DNA of 64,000 bases from assembly GCF_001729485.1 (NCBI RefSeq), contig NZ_CP017157.1, positions 4,774,001 through 4,838,000 on the forward strand. The letters are read 5' to 3'. This document shows positions 52,380 through 60,110 of this stretch, in pieces (position 1 is the first letter of the stretch; every line of letters starts with the position of its first letter). Position numbers and translations under genes: made by a program. The DNA comes from Streptomyces lydicus (lineage in GTDB: Bacteria; Actinomycetota; Actinomycetes; Streptomycetales; Streptomycetaceae). The notes under the pieces were generated by a model. The model ran no database searches and had not been told where the DNA came from. It worked only from the letters and a program-made list of their open reading frames with translations.

Positions 52380-53606
52380 TCAGCCGACGGGGACGGGTGC
52401 TTCCGGCACCGGAAGCACCCGGGTGCGCACGGCCCACCGGGTGAGCGGCCGGGTGGCGAGGCCGCAGAGCGCGAGGACGACGCCCAGTACCACCCAGCCG
52501 GGCTTGCCCCATTCGAGGCAGAGCGCGGTGAGCACGACCGGTGACGCCGCACGGACCACGCCATCGGCCAGGTTGAAGGCTCCCTGGTACTGCCCTTGGG
52601 CGTGTTCCGGTGCCAGCGCGAAGCTGACTTCGAACGCCCCGGCGGCCAGACCGAGTTCACCGGATGACAGCAGGAGCACGCCGACGAGCAGCAGGGCCGC
52701 GGCGACGGGGGCGGATACCCCTGCGGCGAGGGCGAGCACGGTACAGCCGGCGAGGGACAGGAATCCTGCTCCGCGGAGCGCGGTGGAAGCGGGCAACGGG
52801 CCTCTCACCCACCGGGTCGCCCTGACCTGGAACAGCACGACCACCGCCATGTTCGTCACCAGCAGCAGGGAAAGCCACCACCGGGGCGCCGCGGTGTGCG
52901 ACACCAGCCAGAGCGGCAGGACCAGGGACACCACGTCGTACTGGAACGCGATGACCCCGCACAGCAGCGACAGGGCGAGGTACGGGCGGTCCCGCACGGC
53001 CTCCATGCGCCGCGCGCCCGGCGGGCGTGGCACCGGCCGCACGGACGGGATCTTGAGCAGCAGTCCCGCCGCGGCCAGAAAGCTCAGTCCGTTCGCCAGG
53101 ATCAGCAGGGTGTAGCCCGCCGTCGAGTCGAGTTGGAGCGCGACGCCGGCCGCCGCCGCGCCGATGCCCATTCCCAGGTTGGTGACCGCGCGCAGATGGC
53201 TGCGGATGCGGGTGCGTTCTCCGGGCTCGCTGATCCGTGCGACAAGGGCGCCGCCGACCGCCTGGGCGCCGCGCTGGCCGATGGCCGCGACGGTGACCAG
53301 CGCGAGAAAGGCGGCGAAGGAGTGTGCCATCGGGAACAGGAACATCGCCGTCGCCTGGACACCTTGGGTGGCGACGTACAGTCCACGGGGCCCGACGCGA
53401 TCGGCCACCGCACCGAGGGGCAGGCCGGACAGGATCCCGACGGCCGTCGCGACGGCGAGGCCGGTACTCACGCCCGGCACGCCCAGTCCGACGACGCGGG
53501 TGAAGAAGAGCATGCTGCCGGCAAGGTAGAGCCCGCTGCCGACGGTGGTGACGAAACTGGCGATCGTCAGGAACCGAACCGGGCCACGAAACATCTCGGT
53601 CGTCAT
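52380..53606 (-). CDS. MFS transporter, putative exporter of a modified peptide
   Basis: 408 aa, about twelve helices. Helix 1 FLTIASFVTTVGSGLYLAGS; the inter-helix-2/3 signature GILSGLPLGAVADRVGPRGL fits MFS. ATG 53606 overlaps the stop of a 14-codon mini-gene that has its own strong ribosome binding site, so translation is probably by re-initiation. Last gene of the leftward cluster 56283-52380 that contains a small peptide gene, a JmjC oxygenase and a glycosyltransferase; context suggests export or self-protection. The exact start rests on the coupling argument. Confidence 0.8.
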   Translation of the reverse strand: MTTEMFRGPVRFLTIASFVTTVGSGLYLAGSMLFFTRVVGLGVPGVSTGLAVATAVGILSGLPLGAVADRVGPRGLYVATQGVQATAMFLFPMAHSFAAFLALVTVAAIGQRGAQAVGGALVARISEPGERTRIRSHLRAVTNLGMGIGAAAAGVALQLDSTAGYTLLILANGLSFLAAAGLLLKIPSVRPVPRPPGARRMEAVRDRPYLALSLLCGVIAFQYDVVSLVLPLWLVSHTAAPRWWLSLLLVTNMAVVVLFQVRATRWVRGPLPASTALRGAGFLSLAGCTVLALAAGVSAPVAAALLLVGVLLLSSGELGLAAGAFEVSFALAPEHAQGQYQGAFNLADGVVRAASPVVLTALCLEWGKPGWVVLGVVLALCGLATRPLTRWAVRTRVLPVPEAPVPVG

Positions 53607-53647
53607 ATGCACTGCTGTGGGGTGCGGTTGGTGACCTGGTGGAACAT
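53603..53647 (-). CDS. 14-codon mini-gene translationally coupled to the MFS gene
   Basis: ATG 53647 follows AGAAGGAAAGCGAC, the best ribosome binding site in this intergenic stretch. It encodes MFHQVTNRTPQQCI, and its TGA overlaps the MFS ATG (ATGA). The MFS start itself has no good ribosome binding site, so this frame likely delivers ribosomes to it. It could be a small leader, or simply the device for coupling. Confidence 0.5.
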   Translation of the reverse strand: MFHQVTNRTPQQCI

Positions 53648-53753
53648 GTCGCTTTCCTTCTGATCGGGTGCGGATATCCGCCTTCCGGGACGGCGGTGCC
53701 ACGACGCAGGGCGGGCGAGCGAGCGGAGGAGTGGGTATTTCCTTCACGAGCCG

Positions 53754-54824
53754 CTATCGGCGGGTCAGTTGGTCGCGCAGGGCTGACAGGCACTCGGCCC
53801 GGTATGCCTCCAGTCCCGGCACCGCCGCCCGTTTCCTGCGGTTGAACTCGCCGGTTTTCACCCAGGTGACGATCAGGTCCGCCAGGGACGGAATGCCGCC
53901 GTACCGCGCCGTCATCCCCTCGGTGTGCTCACTCAACGGATAGAAGGCGGGCATGAGCGAGGGAAGTCCGAACCGGACCATGTCGTTGATGTTGCCCGTG
54001 ACGCAGGTCTGGCCGCGTGTTTCGATGATGCCGTTACGCGTGAGGTATTCGGAGACCGGAAGGATGAGGAAGTCGGCCTCCGCCAGGGTCCGGTCGAACT
54101 CCTCCTGAGCGACGTAACCCGGGTGATCCCGCAGTTCGACCGAGGGAGCGACCGCCTTCCGCGCCGCCGCAACGGCCGTCTCGGTCTCCTCGGTGGAGTG
54201 TTCTCCCAGGAATTCGACGCGCAGTCGCTTCGTCAGCCGTGGGGCGGCGATTTCCAGTGCGGACAGCACCTCGGCGTGGTCCCGGCCGGAATACATCCGC
54301 CCCGGGATGCAGCACCGCACCTCGTCCCGTACGAATTCCGAGGGCGGATGTTGCGGGTAGGCGATGTTGACCGCGCGGTTCCGCAGCGGGTCACCCGTTC
54401 TCCTGAGCCGGAGATCCGGGAGGAGGACATCCGCCGCGCCTTCGAGAACGAGCTTCGCGACGGCGGCGCTCGGCCGGTTGCCGTCCGACGAAACGAACGT
54501 GTTGAGGTTGTGCACCAGGCAGTGCCGGGCAGGTGTCCTGGCGCTCGCACCGGAGAGCATGCCGCACAGGGAATCGACCGGGGTGACGATGAACAGGTGG
54601 TCCTGTGAACCGAGCGAGGGCCCGCACTCCGCCAGGAATTCCGCGTACGGCAGACCCGGGGGACACACCTTCCACTCGACGGCCGCGGATGCGGCGGCCG
54701 TCGAGGATTCGGCGCAGAACGGGTTGGTGTAGACCGTAGGGCTCGCCCCGACATCGATGGCTTGCCGCAGAAGGCTGTCGAGGACCTCGCTGTGTGCGCT
54801 GAGCTCGATCAGGCCGATCTTCAT
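53754..54824 (-). CDS. GT-B-fold glycosyltransferase-like protein of the peptide cluster
   Basis: 356 aa, soluble. The C-terminal half looks like a family-4-type nucleotide-sugar domain: IPGRMYSGRDHAEVLSALEI, RVEFLGEHSTEE, the segment YVAQEEFDRTLAEADFLILP and TGNINDMVRFGLPSLMPAFY near the donor site. The N-terminal half (KIGLIELSAHSEVLDSLLRQ, HCLVHNLNTFVSSDG) would be the acceptor Rossmann domain. GGAGACG precedes ATG 54824. It lies 48 bp after the JmjC gene, so it may glycosylate a hydroxyl that the oxygenase installs. Assignment to a glycosyltransferase family is moderate; a search is needed. Confidence 0.6.
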   Translation of the reverse strand: MKIGLIELSAHSEVLDSLLRQAIDVGASPTVYTNPFCAESSTAAASAAVEWKVCPPGLPYAEFLAECGPSLGSQDHLFIVTPVDSLCGMLSGASARTPARHCLVHNLNTFVSSDGNRPSAAVAKLVLEGAADVLLPDLRLRRTGDPLRNRAVNIAYPQHPPSEFVRDEVRCCIPGRMYSGRDHAEVLSALEIAAPRLTKRLRVEFLGEHSTEETETAVAAARKAVAPSVELRDHPGYVAQEEFDRTLAEADFLILPVSEYLTRNGIIETRGQTCVTGNINDMVRFGLPSLMPAFYPLSEHTEGMTARYGGIPSLADLIVTWVKTGEFNRRKRAAVPGLEAYRAECLSALRDQLTRR

Positions 54825-54872
54825 CGAGTCGTCTCCGTCAGTGGTGCGGCGGGCCGGTTTTTCTGGCGGCCC

Positions 54873-56060
54873 TCACGCCGACGGAGCCTTTTCTTCCAGC
54901 AGGATTCCCTCTTCGACCAGCAGCCGCAGCAGGGGGGCGATGTCTTCGGCCGGGTCGAATGCGGGGGCCCAGCCGGTGGCTTCCGCGAGGGTGAACGACG
55001 TACTGCGGAAAAGATTGTCGATGAGTTGCACGGGAGCGCCGTCGAGCGTGATCTTCCTCGCGCCGAACTGGATACGGTGCTGCGCGGTCTCGGCGTCGTA
55101 ATCAACCGTGACGGGGTTGAACTGTGCGCGCCGCAGACGTGTGTCGCCGTTCGTGGAGAGCGGATGGAACCCGGACTGGCTCGGCAGGCTGACCTCGCGG
55201 TGGCGGCTGTCCTGGGTGGTCAGATGATGGGCGAGGTACGCCGCCACCAACCGCTCGTCGCCGGCCAGCGCGGCGAGCCTGCCCATCAGACCGCGGACAT
55301 GGTCGGCGAGCCGGTCCGTATCGCCTTCGACGACGGGTGGGAGGTTGCGCCGCCACTCCTCCTCGTCCATCAGCTCGTCCGCGAGCCACTTCAGCCAGTA
55401 GACGCCGGTGCGGCACGTCACTCCCAGCGTCAGGTGCAACGAGGGTTCGTCACCGGCCACCGCGTAGTGCCAGTGGCCCCGTGGAATGTAGAGCACGTCC
55501 CCCGGATGAAGTTCGGTCTCGATGTACGGGGGCCCCTTGGGTTCGCCGGTGTCGTCGGAGACGTTGTTGTATTTGTCCAGCGGGTACTTGTACGTCTCCT
55601 CGGAGACGACCCATCGCTTCGTCCCCTCGATCTGCAGGATGAAGACCTCGTGGTCGTCGTGGTGTTGGTCGAACCCCTGCTGTTCGGGCCAGGAGCAGTA
55701 CATGTTGACCTGGCTCCGGTGGCCGATCGCACGCTCGATCGCCGACGCGAGTTCCGCGATCGCGGGCAGCCGTGCCTGCAACTGGTTGATGATGAGGGTG
55801 TAGCCGTCCTGACAGTGCCTGATCCACTCCTCGGGCGTCTCGGGCTTGTCGGCGACCTTTCTGCCTATTGCCGCCAGACGGATTTCCTCGCCGAAACGGA
55901 GGCGATGGAAATTAAGCAGGTGGTTGAGCTGATCCCATGAGAAGAGCGGACGGAAACGGTCCCGGTCCTGCCCCCGTAAGACGACGCCTCGGGTGGTCCA
56001 GTTCTCGCGAAGGAATTGATCGAGAGGCATCGGGTCAAGTAAGGATTCGAGAGCGAGCAC
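54873..56060 (-). CDS. JmjC-domain 2-oxoglutarate/Fe(II) oxygenase
   Basis: 395 aa. Cupin_4/JmjC protein related to ribosomal oxygenases (YcfD/NO66 type). The core strand reads QGFDQHHDDHEVFILQIEG with the Fe ligands His133 and Asp135 (HxD), then TKRWVVSEETYKYPLD; the third ligand is His198 in LYIPRGHWHYAV. The C-terminal about 130 residues form the usual dimerisation and winged-helix region (LVAAYLAHHLTTQDSRH, IAPLLRLLVEEGILL). These enzymes hydroxylate side chains of peptides and proteins. GTG 56060 has AGGAA upstream and is preferred to GTG 56072. Preceded by a 46-codon gene, so a ribosomal peptide is the likely substrate. Confidence 0.85.
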   Translation of the reverse strand: MLALESLLDPMPLDQFLRENWTTRGVVLRGQDRDRFRPLFSWDQLNHLLNFHRLRFGEEIRLAAIGRKVADKPETPEEWIRHCQDGYTLIINQLQARLPAIAELASAIERAIGHRSQVNMYCSWPEQQGFDQHHDDHEVFILQIEGTKRWVVSEETYKYPLDKYNNVSDDTGEPKGPPYIETELHPGDVLYIPRGHWHYAVAGDEPSLHLTLGVTCRTGVYWLKWLADELMDEEEWRRNLPPVVEGDTDRLADHVRGLMGRLAALAGDERLVAAYLAHHLTTQDSRHREVSLPSQSGFHPLSTNGDTRLRRAQFNPVTVDYDAETAQHRIQFGARKITLDGAPVQLIDNLFRSTSFTLAEATGWAPAFDPAEDIAPLLRLLVEEGILLEEKAPSA

Positions 56061-56086
56061 GCCATTCCTCACGGTTCAAGGGGAGT

Positions 56087-56113
56087 GCCCGGTGACTCCA
56101 GGAGCCACCGGGC
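56087..56113 (-). terminator. Stem-loop between precursor gene and JmjC gene
   Basis: GCCCGGTG (56087-56094) and CACCGGGC (56106-56113) form an 8-bp stem with an 11-nt loop. It lies 30 bp after the small gene's stop and 26 bp before the JmjC GTG. Partial terminators in this position keep precursor-peptide mRNA in excess over enzyme mRNA in many ribosomal-peptide clusters. Confidence 0.55.
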
Positions 56114-56142
56114 TGGTCAGGACAGCGACTTGGCGCCTGCCC

Positions 56143-56283
56143 TTACACGTCCTTCTGGTCGACTTCGAGGTTCGGCACGCTCTTGACCTGGGCCGTCTTC
56201 ACCGTCTCCACGGAGAATCCGATCCGCTTCGGCCGACGGGCCGCGTGGGTCTCGCTCTTGGGTGCTACGGAAACCTTGGTCAT
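56143..56283 (-). CDS. Putative ribosomal precursor peptide
   Basis: 46 aa. GAGGAGTTACCG directly before ATG 56283 is a strong ribosome binding site; an in-frame extension to 56340 lacks one. It starts MTKVSVAPKSETHAAR, has a basic centre RPKRIGFS, a VETVKTAQVKSV repeat-like section and ends PNLEVDQKDV. It has no Cys or Trp and no signal peptide, which argues against lanthipeptide, sactipeptide and thiopeptide chemistry. Targets for JmjC hydroxylation present in the second half are Asn38, Asp42, Asp45, Lys29/34/44 and several Val. Leader/core boundary unknown. Confidence 0.65.
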   Translation of the reverse strand: MTKVSVAPKSETHAARRPKRIGFSVETVKTAQVKSVPNLEVDQKDV

Positions 56284-56417
56284 CGGTAACTCCTCGACTA
56301 GGGAACCTGCCCTGCCATTCCTACTACCAACTCCCCACAACCGCGGGAAAACGTGCGAAATGTCACGAGCGACGCATTAAGCCAAAGTTGCCGCAGTACT
56401 TGCCAAATAGGGACGAC

Positions 56418-56458
56418 CGTGCAGGGCGAGGGGCCGGCGGGCGTCACCCTGCTGCACG
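56418..56458 (-). terminator. Imperfect hairpin separating the 102-aa gene from the peptide cluster
   Basis: CGTGCAGGG (56418-56426) pairs with CCCTG-CTG-CACG (56447-56458, 3-nt bulge). It lies just downstream of the gene ending at 56468 and about 135 bp upstream of the precursor start. It probably ends that transcript, so the peptide cluster has its own promoter. Confidence 0.4.
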
Positions 56459-56467
56459 TCGGGCTGC

Positions 56468-56776
56468 CTACTCCACCGCGTACAGCAGCCTGTACTCGGC
56501 ACCATCCGCCCTGAAGCGCAGACTGCGCTCACCAGGAGTATCCGTGATCCACTGCTCCCCGAGCCGGCCGTCCCCGCCCGGGGCGCCGACCTCCCCGAGA
56601 GAGACCGCGATCGCCCCCGTGAAGTCGCAGTCGTACTTGACGGTGAACATCCGGTCCCCCAGCACCGTTCCGTTCCACACGGTGCCGCGGTCCTGGACGA
56701 CCAGCCTCGGCTCATCGAAGCCGCTCCAGCCCTCAGTCGTGACGCACTTGAGCTTCTCCAGATACAGCTTGGCCAT
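56468..56776 (-). CDS. Hypothetical beta-sandwich-like protein
   Basis: 102 aa. AGGGGACGG precedes ATG 56776. The sequence starts KLYLEKLKCVTTEGWSGFDE, then RLVVQDRGTVWNGTVLGDR and continues with alternating hydrophobic strands (MFTVKYDCDFTGAIAVSL, WITDTPGERSLRFRADG). The pattern resembles small C2-like or lectin-like beta-sandwich domains attached to secreted or toxin proteins, but it stands alone here. It lies between the gas vesicle operon and the peptide cluster. I cannot assign a family or function. Confidence 0.65.
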   Translation of the reverse strand: MAKLYLEKLKCVTTEGWSGFDEPRLVVQDRGTVWNGTVLGDRMFTVKYDCDFTGAIAVSLGEVGAPGGDGRLGEQWITDTPGERSLRFRADGAEYRLLYAVE

Positions 56777-56930
56777 ACCGTCCCCTGTGAAGGATCCTTC
56801 TCGACGCCGCCCATCCTGACGGGCCCCAATAAACGATCACTAAATGATCCGGCGTGCTCCCGTCATCCGGTACGGCGAGGACCGGAACGAGCAGGACCCA
56901 CGCGCCCCGGCGCCGTTCGGCCCTGAGCCG

Positions 56931-57329
56931 TCATCCCCCGTCGTTGCGGGGCAGCAGCGACCCCAGGGGACCGAGGTCCAGATTCAGGTCGTCCAGGGTC
57001 AGTCCGTAGCGGTCGCAGAGTTCGGACATCCGGTCCTGGAGGATCATCAGGGTCATGCCGATCCGCTCCTCCTGCGCCTCACTCAGGTCGCCCTGATCGA
57101 CGCGGTGCAGTGCGGTGCGCTCCATGAGCTGCCGCAGGAGCTCGACGATGGTCAGCACCAATTTGATGAGGTCGCGTTCGACGGTCTCCGGATCGGTCTT
57201 CAGGCGCTGGGCGAGCTCACTTCCGGACCGCTGCTCCTCGGGTCCGGCCGGCACGAGCCCGAATGCCCGCGCCGCCGCCTGCGCGGCCTCCCCGAAGGCG
57301 TGGTCCGGCGCTGCCTGGTGGTCCTGCAT
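56931..57329 (-). CDS. gvpK: Gas vesicle protein GvpK
   Basis: 132 aa from ATG 57329 (GAGGAG upstream). The GvpK core ELAQRLKTDPETVERDLIKL, VLTIVELLRQLMERTALHRV and QEERIGMTLMILQDRMSEL with a C-terminal GLTLDDLNLDLGPLGSLL are all present. A minor gas vesicle component needed for assembly. Last gene of the operon. Confidence 0.93.
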   Translation of the reverse strand: MQDHQAAPDHAFGEAAQAAARAFGLVPAGPEEQRSGSELAQRLKTDPETVERDLIKLVLTIVELLRQLMERTALHRVDQGDLSEAQEERIGMTLMILQDRMSELCDRYGLTLDDLNLDLGPLGSLLPRNDGG

Positions 57330-57389
57330 GAGGTCGCTCCTCAACGTCGCGGCGCATTACGGTCGTCGGCGGCGGCGTACGGCCGCTCC

Positions 57390-57611
57390 TCACCACGGTG
57401 CGGGGTCGTCGGGGGTGATCGAGTGGATCACGGCCCGCAGATTGATCCGCACCAGGTCCACGTCGGCCACCGACAGCACGAGGTCGCCGGTGAGCACGGC
57501 CCCGCCGTTCAGCAGGCGGTCGAGGAGGTCGATCAGCGCGACCTGCCGGCCGGCCAGCGACTCCTCCTCGGTGAGAGCGGCCGGCTCGACGTCACCACGG
57601 TCCTCCCTCAT
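57390..57611 (-). CDS. gvpS: Gas vesicle protein GvpS (GvpA-related)
   Basis: 73 aa. LIDLLDRLLNGGAVLTGDLV and VADVDLVRINLRAVIHSI match the GvpA-family fold (helix, strand, helix) in its short GvpS/GvpM form. Start overlaps the gvpL stop (ATGA). Confidence 0.88.
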   Translation of the reverse strand: MREDRGDVEPAALTEEESLAGRQVALIDLLDRLLNGGAVLTGDLVLSVADVDLVRINLRAVIHSITPDDPAPW

Positions 57612-58480
57612 GCCCGACCGCCCGCCGTGGGCACCGTGGCGAACGAGTACGGGGCCCACGGGCCGGTGATCTCGACCCGTACGCCGGGGAGCCCGTCGGC
57701 CAGCCCCGCCAGCGCCCGGTGGAAGTCCTCCACGCGGTCGACGGCTACCAGATATGCCTCGTTGGCGATGTTCTCGCCGGCGGCCGACGCCAGCTCGCCC
57801 TGCTGCGGCCGGTGCGCCACCCTGGCCCGGACGAGCCCGGCCACCCGGTCCGGTACGGCGCCGGCGACGCCCCCGGCGGCACGGTACGCGTCGCGGTGGT
57901 GGCGCCGCTCCTGCCGCCGCTGCCGCAGATACGCCCGGCCGGGGCTGAGCGCTGCCGGTGCGGGGCCCTCGGCGGTGGGCGGCTCGGCGACCGGCGGCGG
58001 GGCGGCGGCCGCTTCCCGCGGATCCGCGTACACCTTCACCCCCAGCTCCACATGCCCCTCCAGCCACCCGAGGGCCTCGGTGAAGTCCGTGTCGCGCTCT
58101 TCGAGCATCGCACGGACCCGGGCGTCGTCCAGGTACACCGTGGCCAGCCGCATGGGCAGCACCGTGGTGCCGGCGTACGCGGCTTCGACCACCGCGTGGT
58201 GCGTACGGGCCAGGGCCGCCAGCTCGGTCAGGTCCTCCAGCCGCGCCCTGATGCCCGCTTCCCCGTACGCACCGGCCGGCACGGACGAGACCAGCGCCGC
58301 CAGGCCCTCGGAGGTCACGGTGCGAAGCGGTCCGTCCTCCAGCCCGGCGAGCCGGTCCGCCGCCGTGTCGAGCGCGGTGCCCGCACGGCCGACGGCGTAC
58401 ACGTAGGACATCGTGGCGGCGGGGTCCGTCCGGTGGTCCGGCGCGGAGGCCGCTGCCGGTGCCTCTGCCCCGGTGTTCAC
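57608..58480 (-). CDS. gvpL: Gas vesicle protein GvpL (GvpL/GvpF family)
   Basis: 290 aa. Begins the conserved domain at SYVYAVGRAGTALDTAADRL, continues LARTHHAVVEAAYAGTTVLP, MRLATVYLDDARVRAMLEER and ends ITGPWAPYSF, the family's last motif. It carries an extra Ala/Pro and then Arg/His-rich insertion at about 155-200 (RQRRQERRHHRD). GTG start overlaps the gvpJ stop (GTGA). Assists vesicle assembly, probably as an adaptor to GvpA. Confidence 0.9.
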   Translation of the reverse strand: MNTGAEAPAAASAPDHRTDPAATMSYVYAVGRAGTALDTAADRLAGLEDGPLRTVTSEGLAALVSSVPAGAYGEAGIRARLEDLTELAALARTHHAVVEAAYAGTTVLPMRLATVYLDDARVRAMLEERDTDFTEALGWLEGHVELGVKVYADPREAAAAPPPVAEPPTAEGPAPAALSPGRAYLRQRRQERRHHRDAYRAAGGVAGAVPDRVAGLVRARVAHRPQQGELASAAGENIANEAYLVAVDRVEDFHRALAGLADGLPGVRVEITGPWAPYSFATVPTAGGRA

Positions 58481-58911
58481 CGCTCCTCCTCACGAGCCGC
58501 CGTCGACGCGTCCTCGTCGGCCCGCGCGGAGCCCTTGGGGAGGCCGACGGCGGCCCGCAGTTCGGCGAGTTCCGCGCGCAACTGCGCGTTCTCGGCGGCC
58601 AGTTGGTCACCGGCCGTCGCGGGCGCGGCGGAGACCTGCCCGGGCGGGCGGGCGCGGGAGGAGAGCGACGGGTCGTGCTCCCACCAGTCGATGCCCATCT
58701 CCTTGGCCTTGTCGACGGACGCGACGAGCAGCCGGAGCTTGATCGTGAGCAGCTCGATGTCGAGCAGGTTGATCTGGATGTCGCCCGCGATGACGACGCC
58801 CTTGTCGAGGACGCGTTCCAGGATGTCGGCCAGGTTGGCGGAGGAGCCCTGCCCGCCGTACGGGGATGCGGAGGCGGCGGGCCCCATCCGGCCGGCCAGT
58901 GAATCGGACAC
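58477..58911 (-). CDS. gvpJ: Gas vesicle protein GvpJ (GvpA-like)
   Basis: 144 aa. The GvpA-like core LADILERVLDKGVVIAGDIQ, INLLDIELLTIKLRLLVASV, DKAKEMGIDWW is complete; an Ala/Glu-rich coiled-coil-like extension follows (AAENAQLRAELAELRAAVG). GvpJ is a minor component thought to act in nucleation or at the cone tips. Confidence 0.9.
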   Translation of the reverse strand: MSDSLAGRMGPAASASPYGGQGSSANLADILERVLDKGVVIAGDIQINLLDIELLTIKLRLLVASVDKAKEMGIDWWEHDPSLSSRARPPGQVSAAPATAGDQLAAENAQLRAELAELRAAVGLPKGSARADEDASTAAREEER

Positions 58912-58943
58912 AGGATCAGCCTTGTCTGTACGGGCGGAAAGGG

Positions 58944-60110
58944 TCAGCGACGGGCAACGGCCGGACGACGCCGCGGGCGACGGCCGCTACCGGCGTCCTC
59001 GTCGTCTTCCTCGTGGTCGTCCTCGTAGTCGTCCTCGACGCGGTCGTCGCGATCGTCACGGTCGTCACGCTCGTCGTCGAATTCGTCCGCCTCGTCCGCG
59101 GGTTCGGCGTCGGCGTCACCGCTCTCGTCCTCGCCCTCGGCCTCAGCCTCGTCGTACGCGTCGTCGTCCTCGTAGGCGGCCTCGTCCTCGTAGCCGTCCT
59201 CGGGAGGCTCGCCCTCGGCGTCGTCCGCGGGCTCCCGCTCCTCGTCATCCGTCTCGTCCGCGGACTCCCGCTCGTCCTCGACGGCGTCCGCGTGCTCGAC
59301 GACGACCTTGCCGTCCTGGATCTCACCGCGCCACCCGTCGGTGGCCTCGCCGCGCATCATGATGAACTTGCGGTACAGCTTGAGGTCGAGACGGGCGCGG
59401 CGGCCCTGGGCGCGCCAGATGTTGCCGGTCTTCTCGAAGAGGCCCTTGGGGAAGTACTCGAGCACCAGCAGCACCCGCGTCAGGTTGTCGGTGAGGCGGT
59501 GGAAGGTCACCACCCCCTTGACCGTGCCCTTCGCGCCCTCGGTGGTCCAGGTGATGCGCTCGTCGGGCACCTGCTCGGTGACGTTCGCCCGCCAACTGCG
59601 GGTGGACTTGGCGACCTTCACCTTCCAGTTGCTGGTGGTGTCGTCGGCCTTCTCGACGCTGACGACACCCTTGGCGAAGGTGCTGAACTCCTGGAACTGG
59701 GTCCACTGGTCGTACGCCTCGCGCACGGGCACGCCCACATCGATGTCCTCGACGATCGTCACGCTCTTGGACTTGCCGCCACCGCTCTTGCGGCCCTTGC
59801 CGAACAGGCCCTTGACCTTGTCCTTGACGGCCTCCTTGACGTGCGAGGTGCCGGCGGTCAGCGCGGCCTGGGCCGGTGAGCTGCCCTCGGCGAGGGCCTT
59901 GCCGCCCTTCGCCAGGCTGCCGGCCAGTCCGCTCCCGCCCTGGCCGGGCTGACCCAGCTTGGTGACGCTCTGGCCCAGCTTCTGCCCGAGGTGGGTGACG
60001 GCGTGCTGCGCACGGGCCTGGAGGTACCGCTGGAATTCCTCCTTGAGGTCTTCGGCGGCGGGGCTCTTCGTCACCTCGTCCTTCACCTTGCTGAAAGTGG
60101 ACTCACTCAT
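58944..60110 (-). CDS. gvpZ: Gas vesicle-associated SRPBCC protein GvpZ with acidic tail
   Basis: 388 aa. N-terminal about 110 residues are helical and Gly/Lys-rich (EDLKEEFQRYLQARAQHAVT, KDKVKGLFGKGRKSGGG). A START/SRPBCC-type domain (about 115-265) follows: VTIVEDIDVGVPVREAYDQW, WRANVTEQVPDERITWTTEG, LTRVLLVLEYFPKG. The last about 115 residues are mostly Asp/Glu (DDRDDRDDRVEDDYEDDHEE), closing with a short Arg cap. It matches the gvpZ position in the S. coelicolor-type gvp operon. The start overlaps gvpY by 8 bp. Function in vesicle formation unproven. Confidence 0.85.
   Translation of the reverse strand: MSESTFSKVKDEVTKSPAAEDLKEEFQRYLQARAQHAVTHLGQKLGQSVTKLGQPGQGGSGLAGSLAKGGKALAEGSSPAQAALTAGTSHVKEAVKDKVKGLFGKGRKSGGGKSKSVTIVEDIDVGVPVREAYDQWTQFQEFSTFAKGVVSVEKADDTTSNWKVKVAKSTRSWRANVTEQVPDERITWTTEGAKGTVKGVVTFHRLTDNLTRVLLVLEYFPKGLFEKTGNIWRAQGRRARLDLKLYRKFIMMRGEATDGWRGEIQDGKVVVEHADAVEDERESADETDDEEREPADDAEGEPPEDGYEDEAAYEDDDAYDEAEAEGEDESGDADAEPADEADEFDDERDDRDDRDDRVEDDYEDDHEEDDEDAGSGRRPRRRPAVARR

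Noticed and set aside
53648..53747. Longer N-terminus for the cluster MFS transporter from GTG 53747
   Set aside because: The extension is Pro/Arg/His-rich and hydrophilic, unlike an MFS N-terminus, and the mini-gene/ATGA arrangement explains the start at 53606.
52380..56283. Reading the peptide cluster as a lanthipeptide, lasso, thiopeptide or graspetide locus
   Set aside because: No LanB/C/M, lasso cyclase, YcaO, radical SAM or ATP-grasp gene is nearby, and the peptide has no Cys.
58866..59879. A Val/Leu-rich plus-strand frame that looks like a membrane protein opposite gvpZ
   Set aside because: It arises because antisense of Asp/Glu-rich GvpZ codons reads as Val/Leu; gvpZ itself fits its operon.
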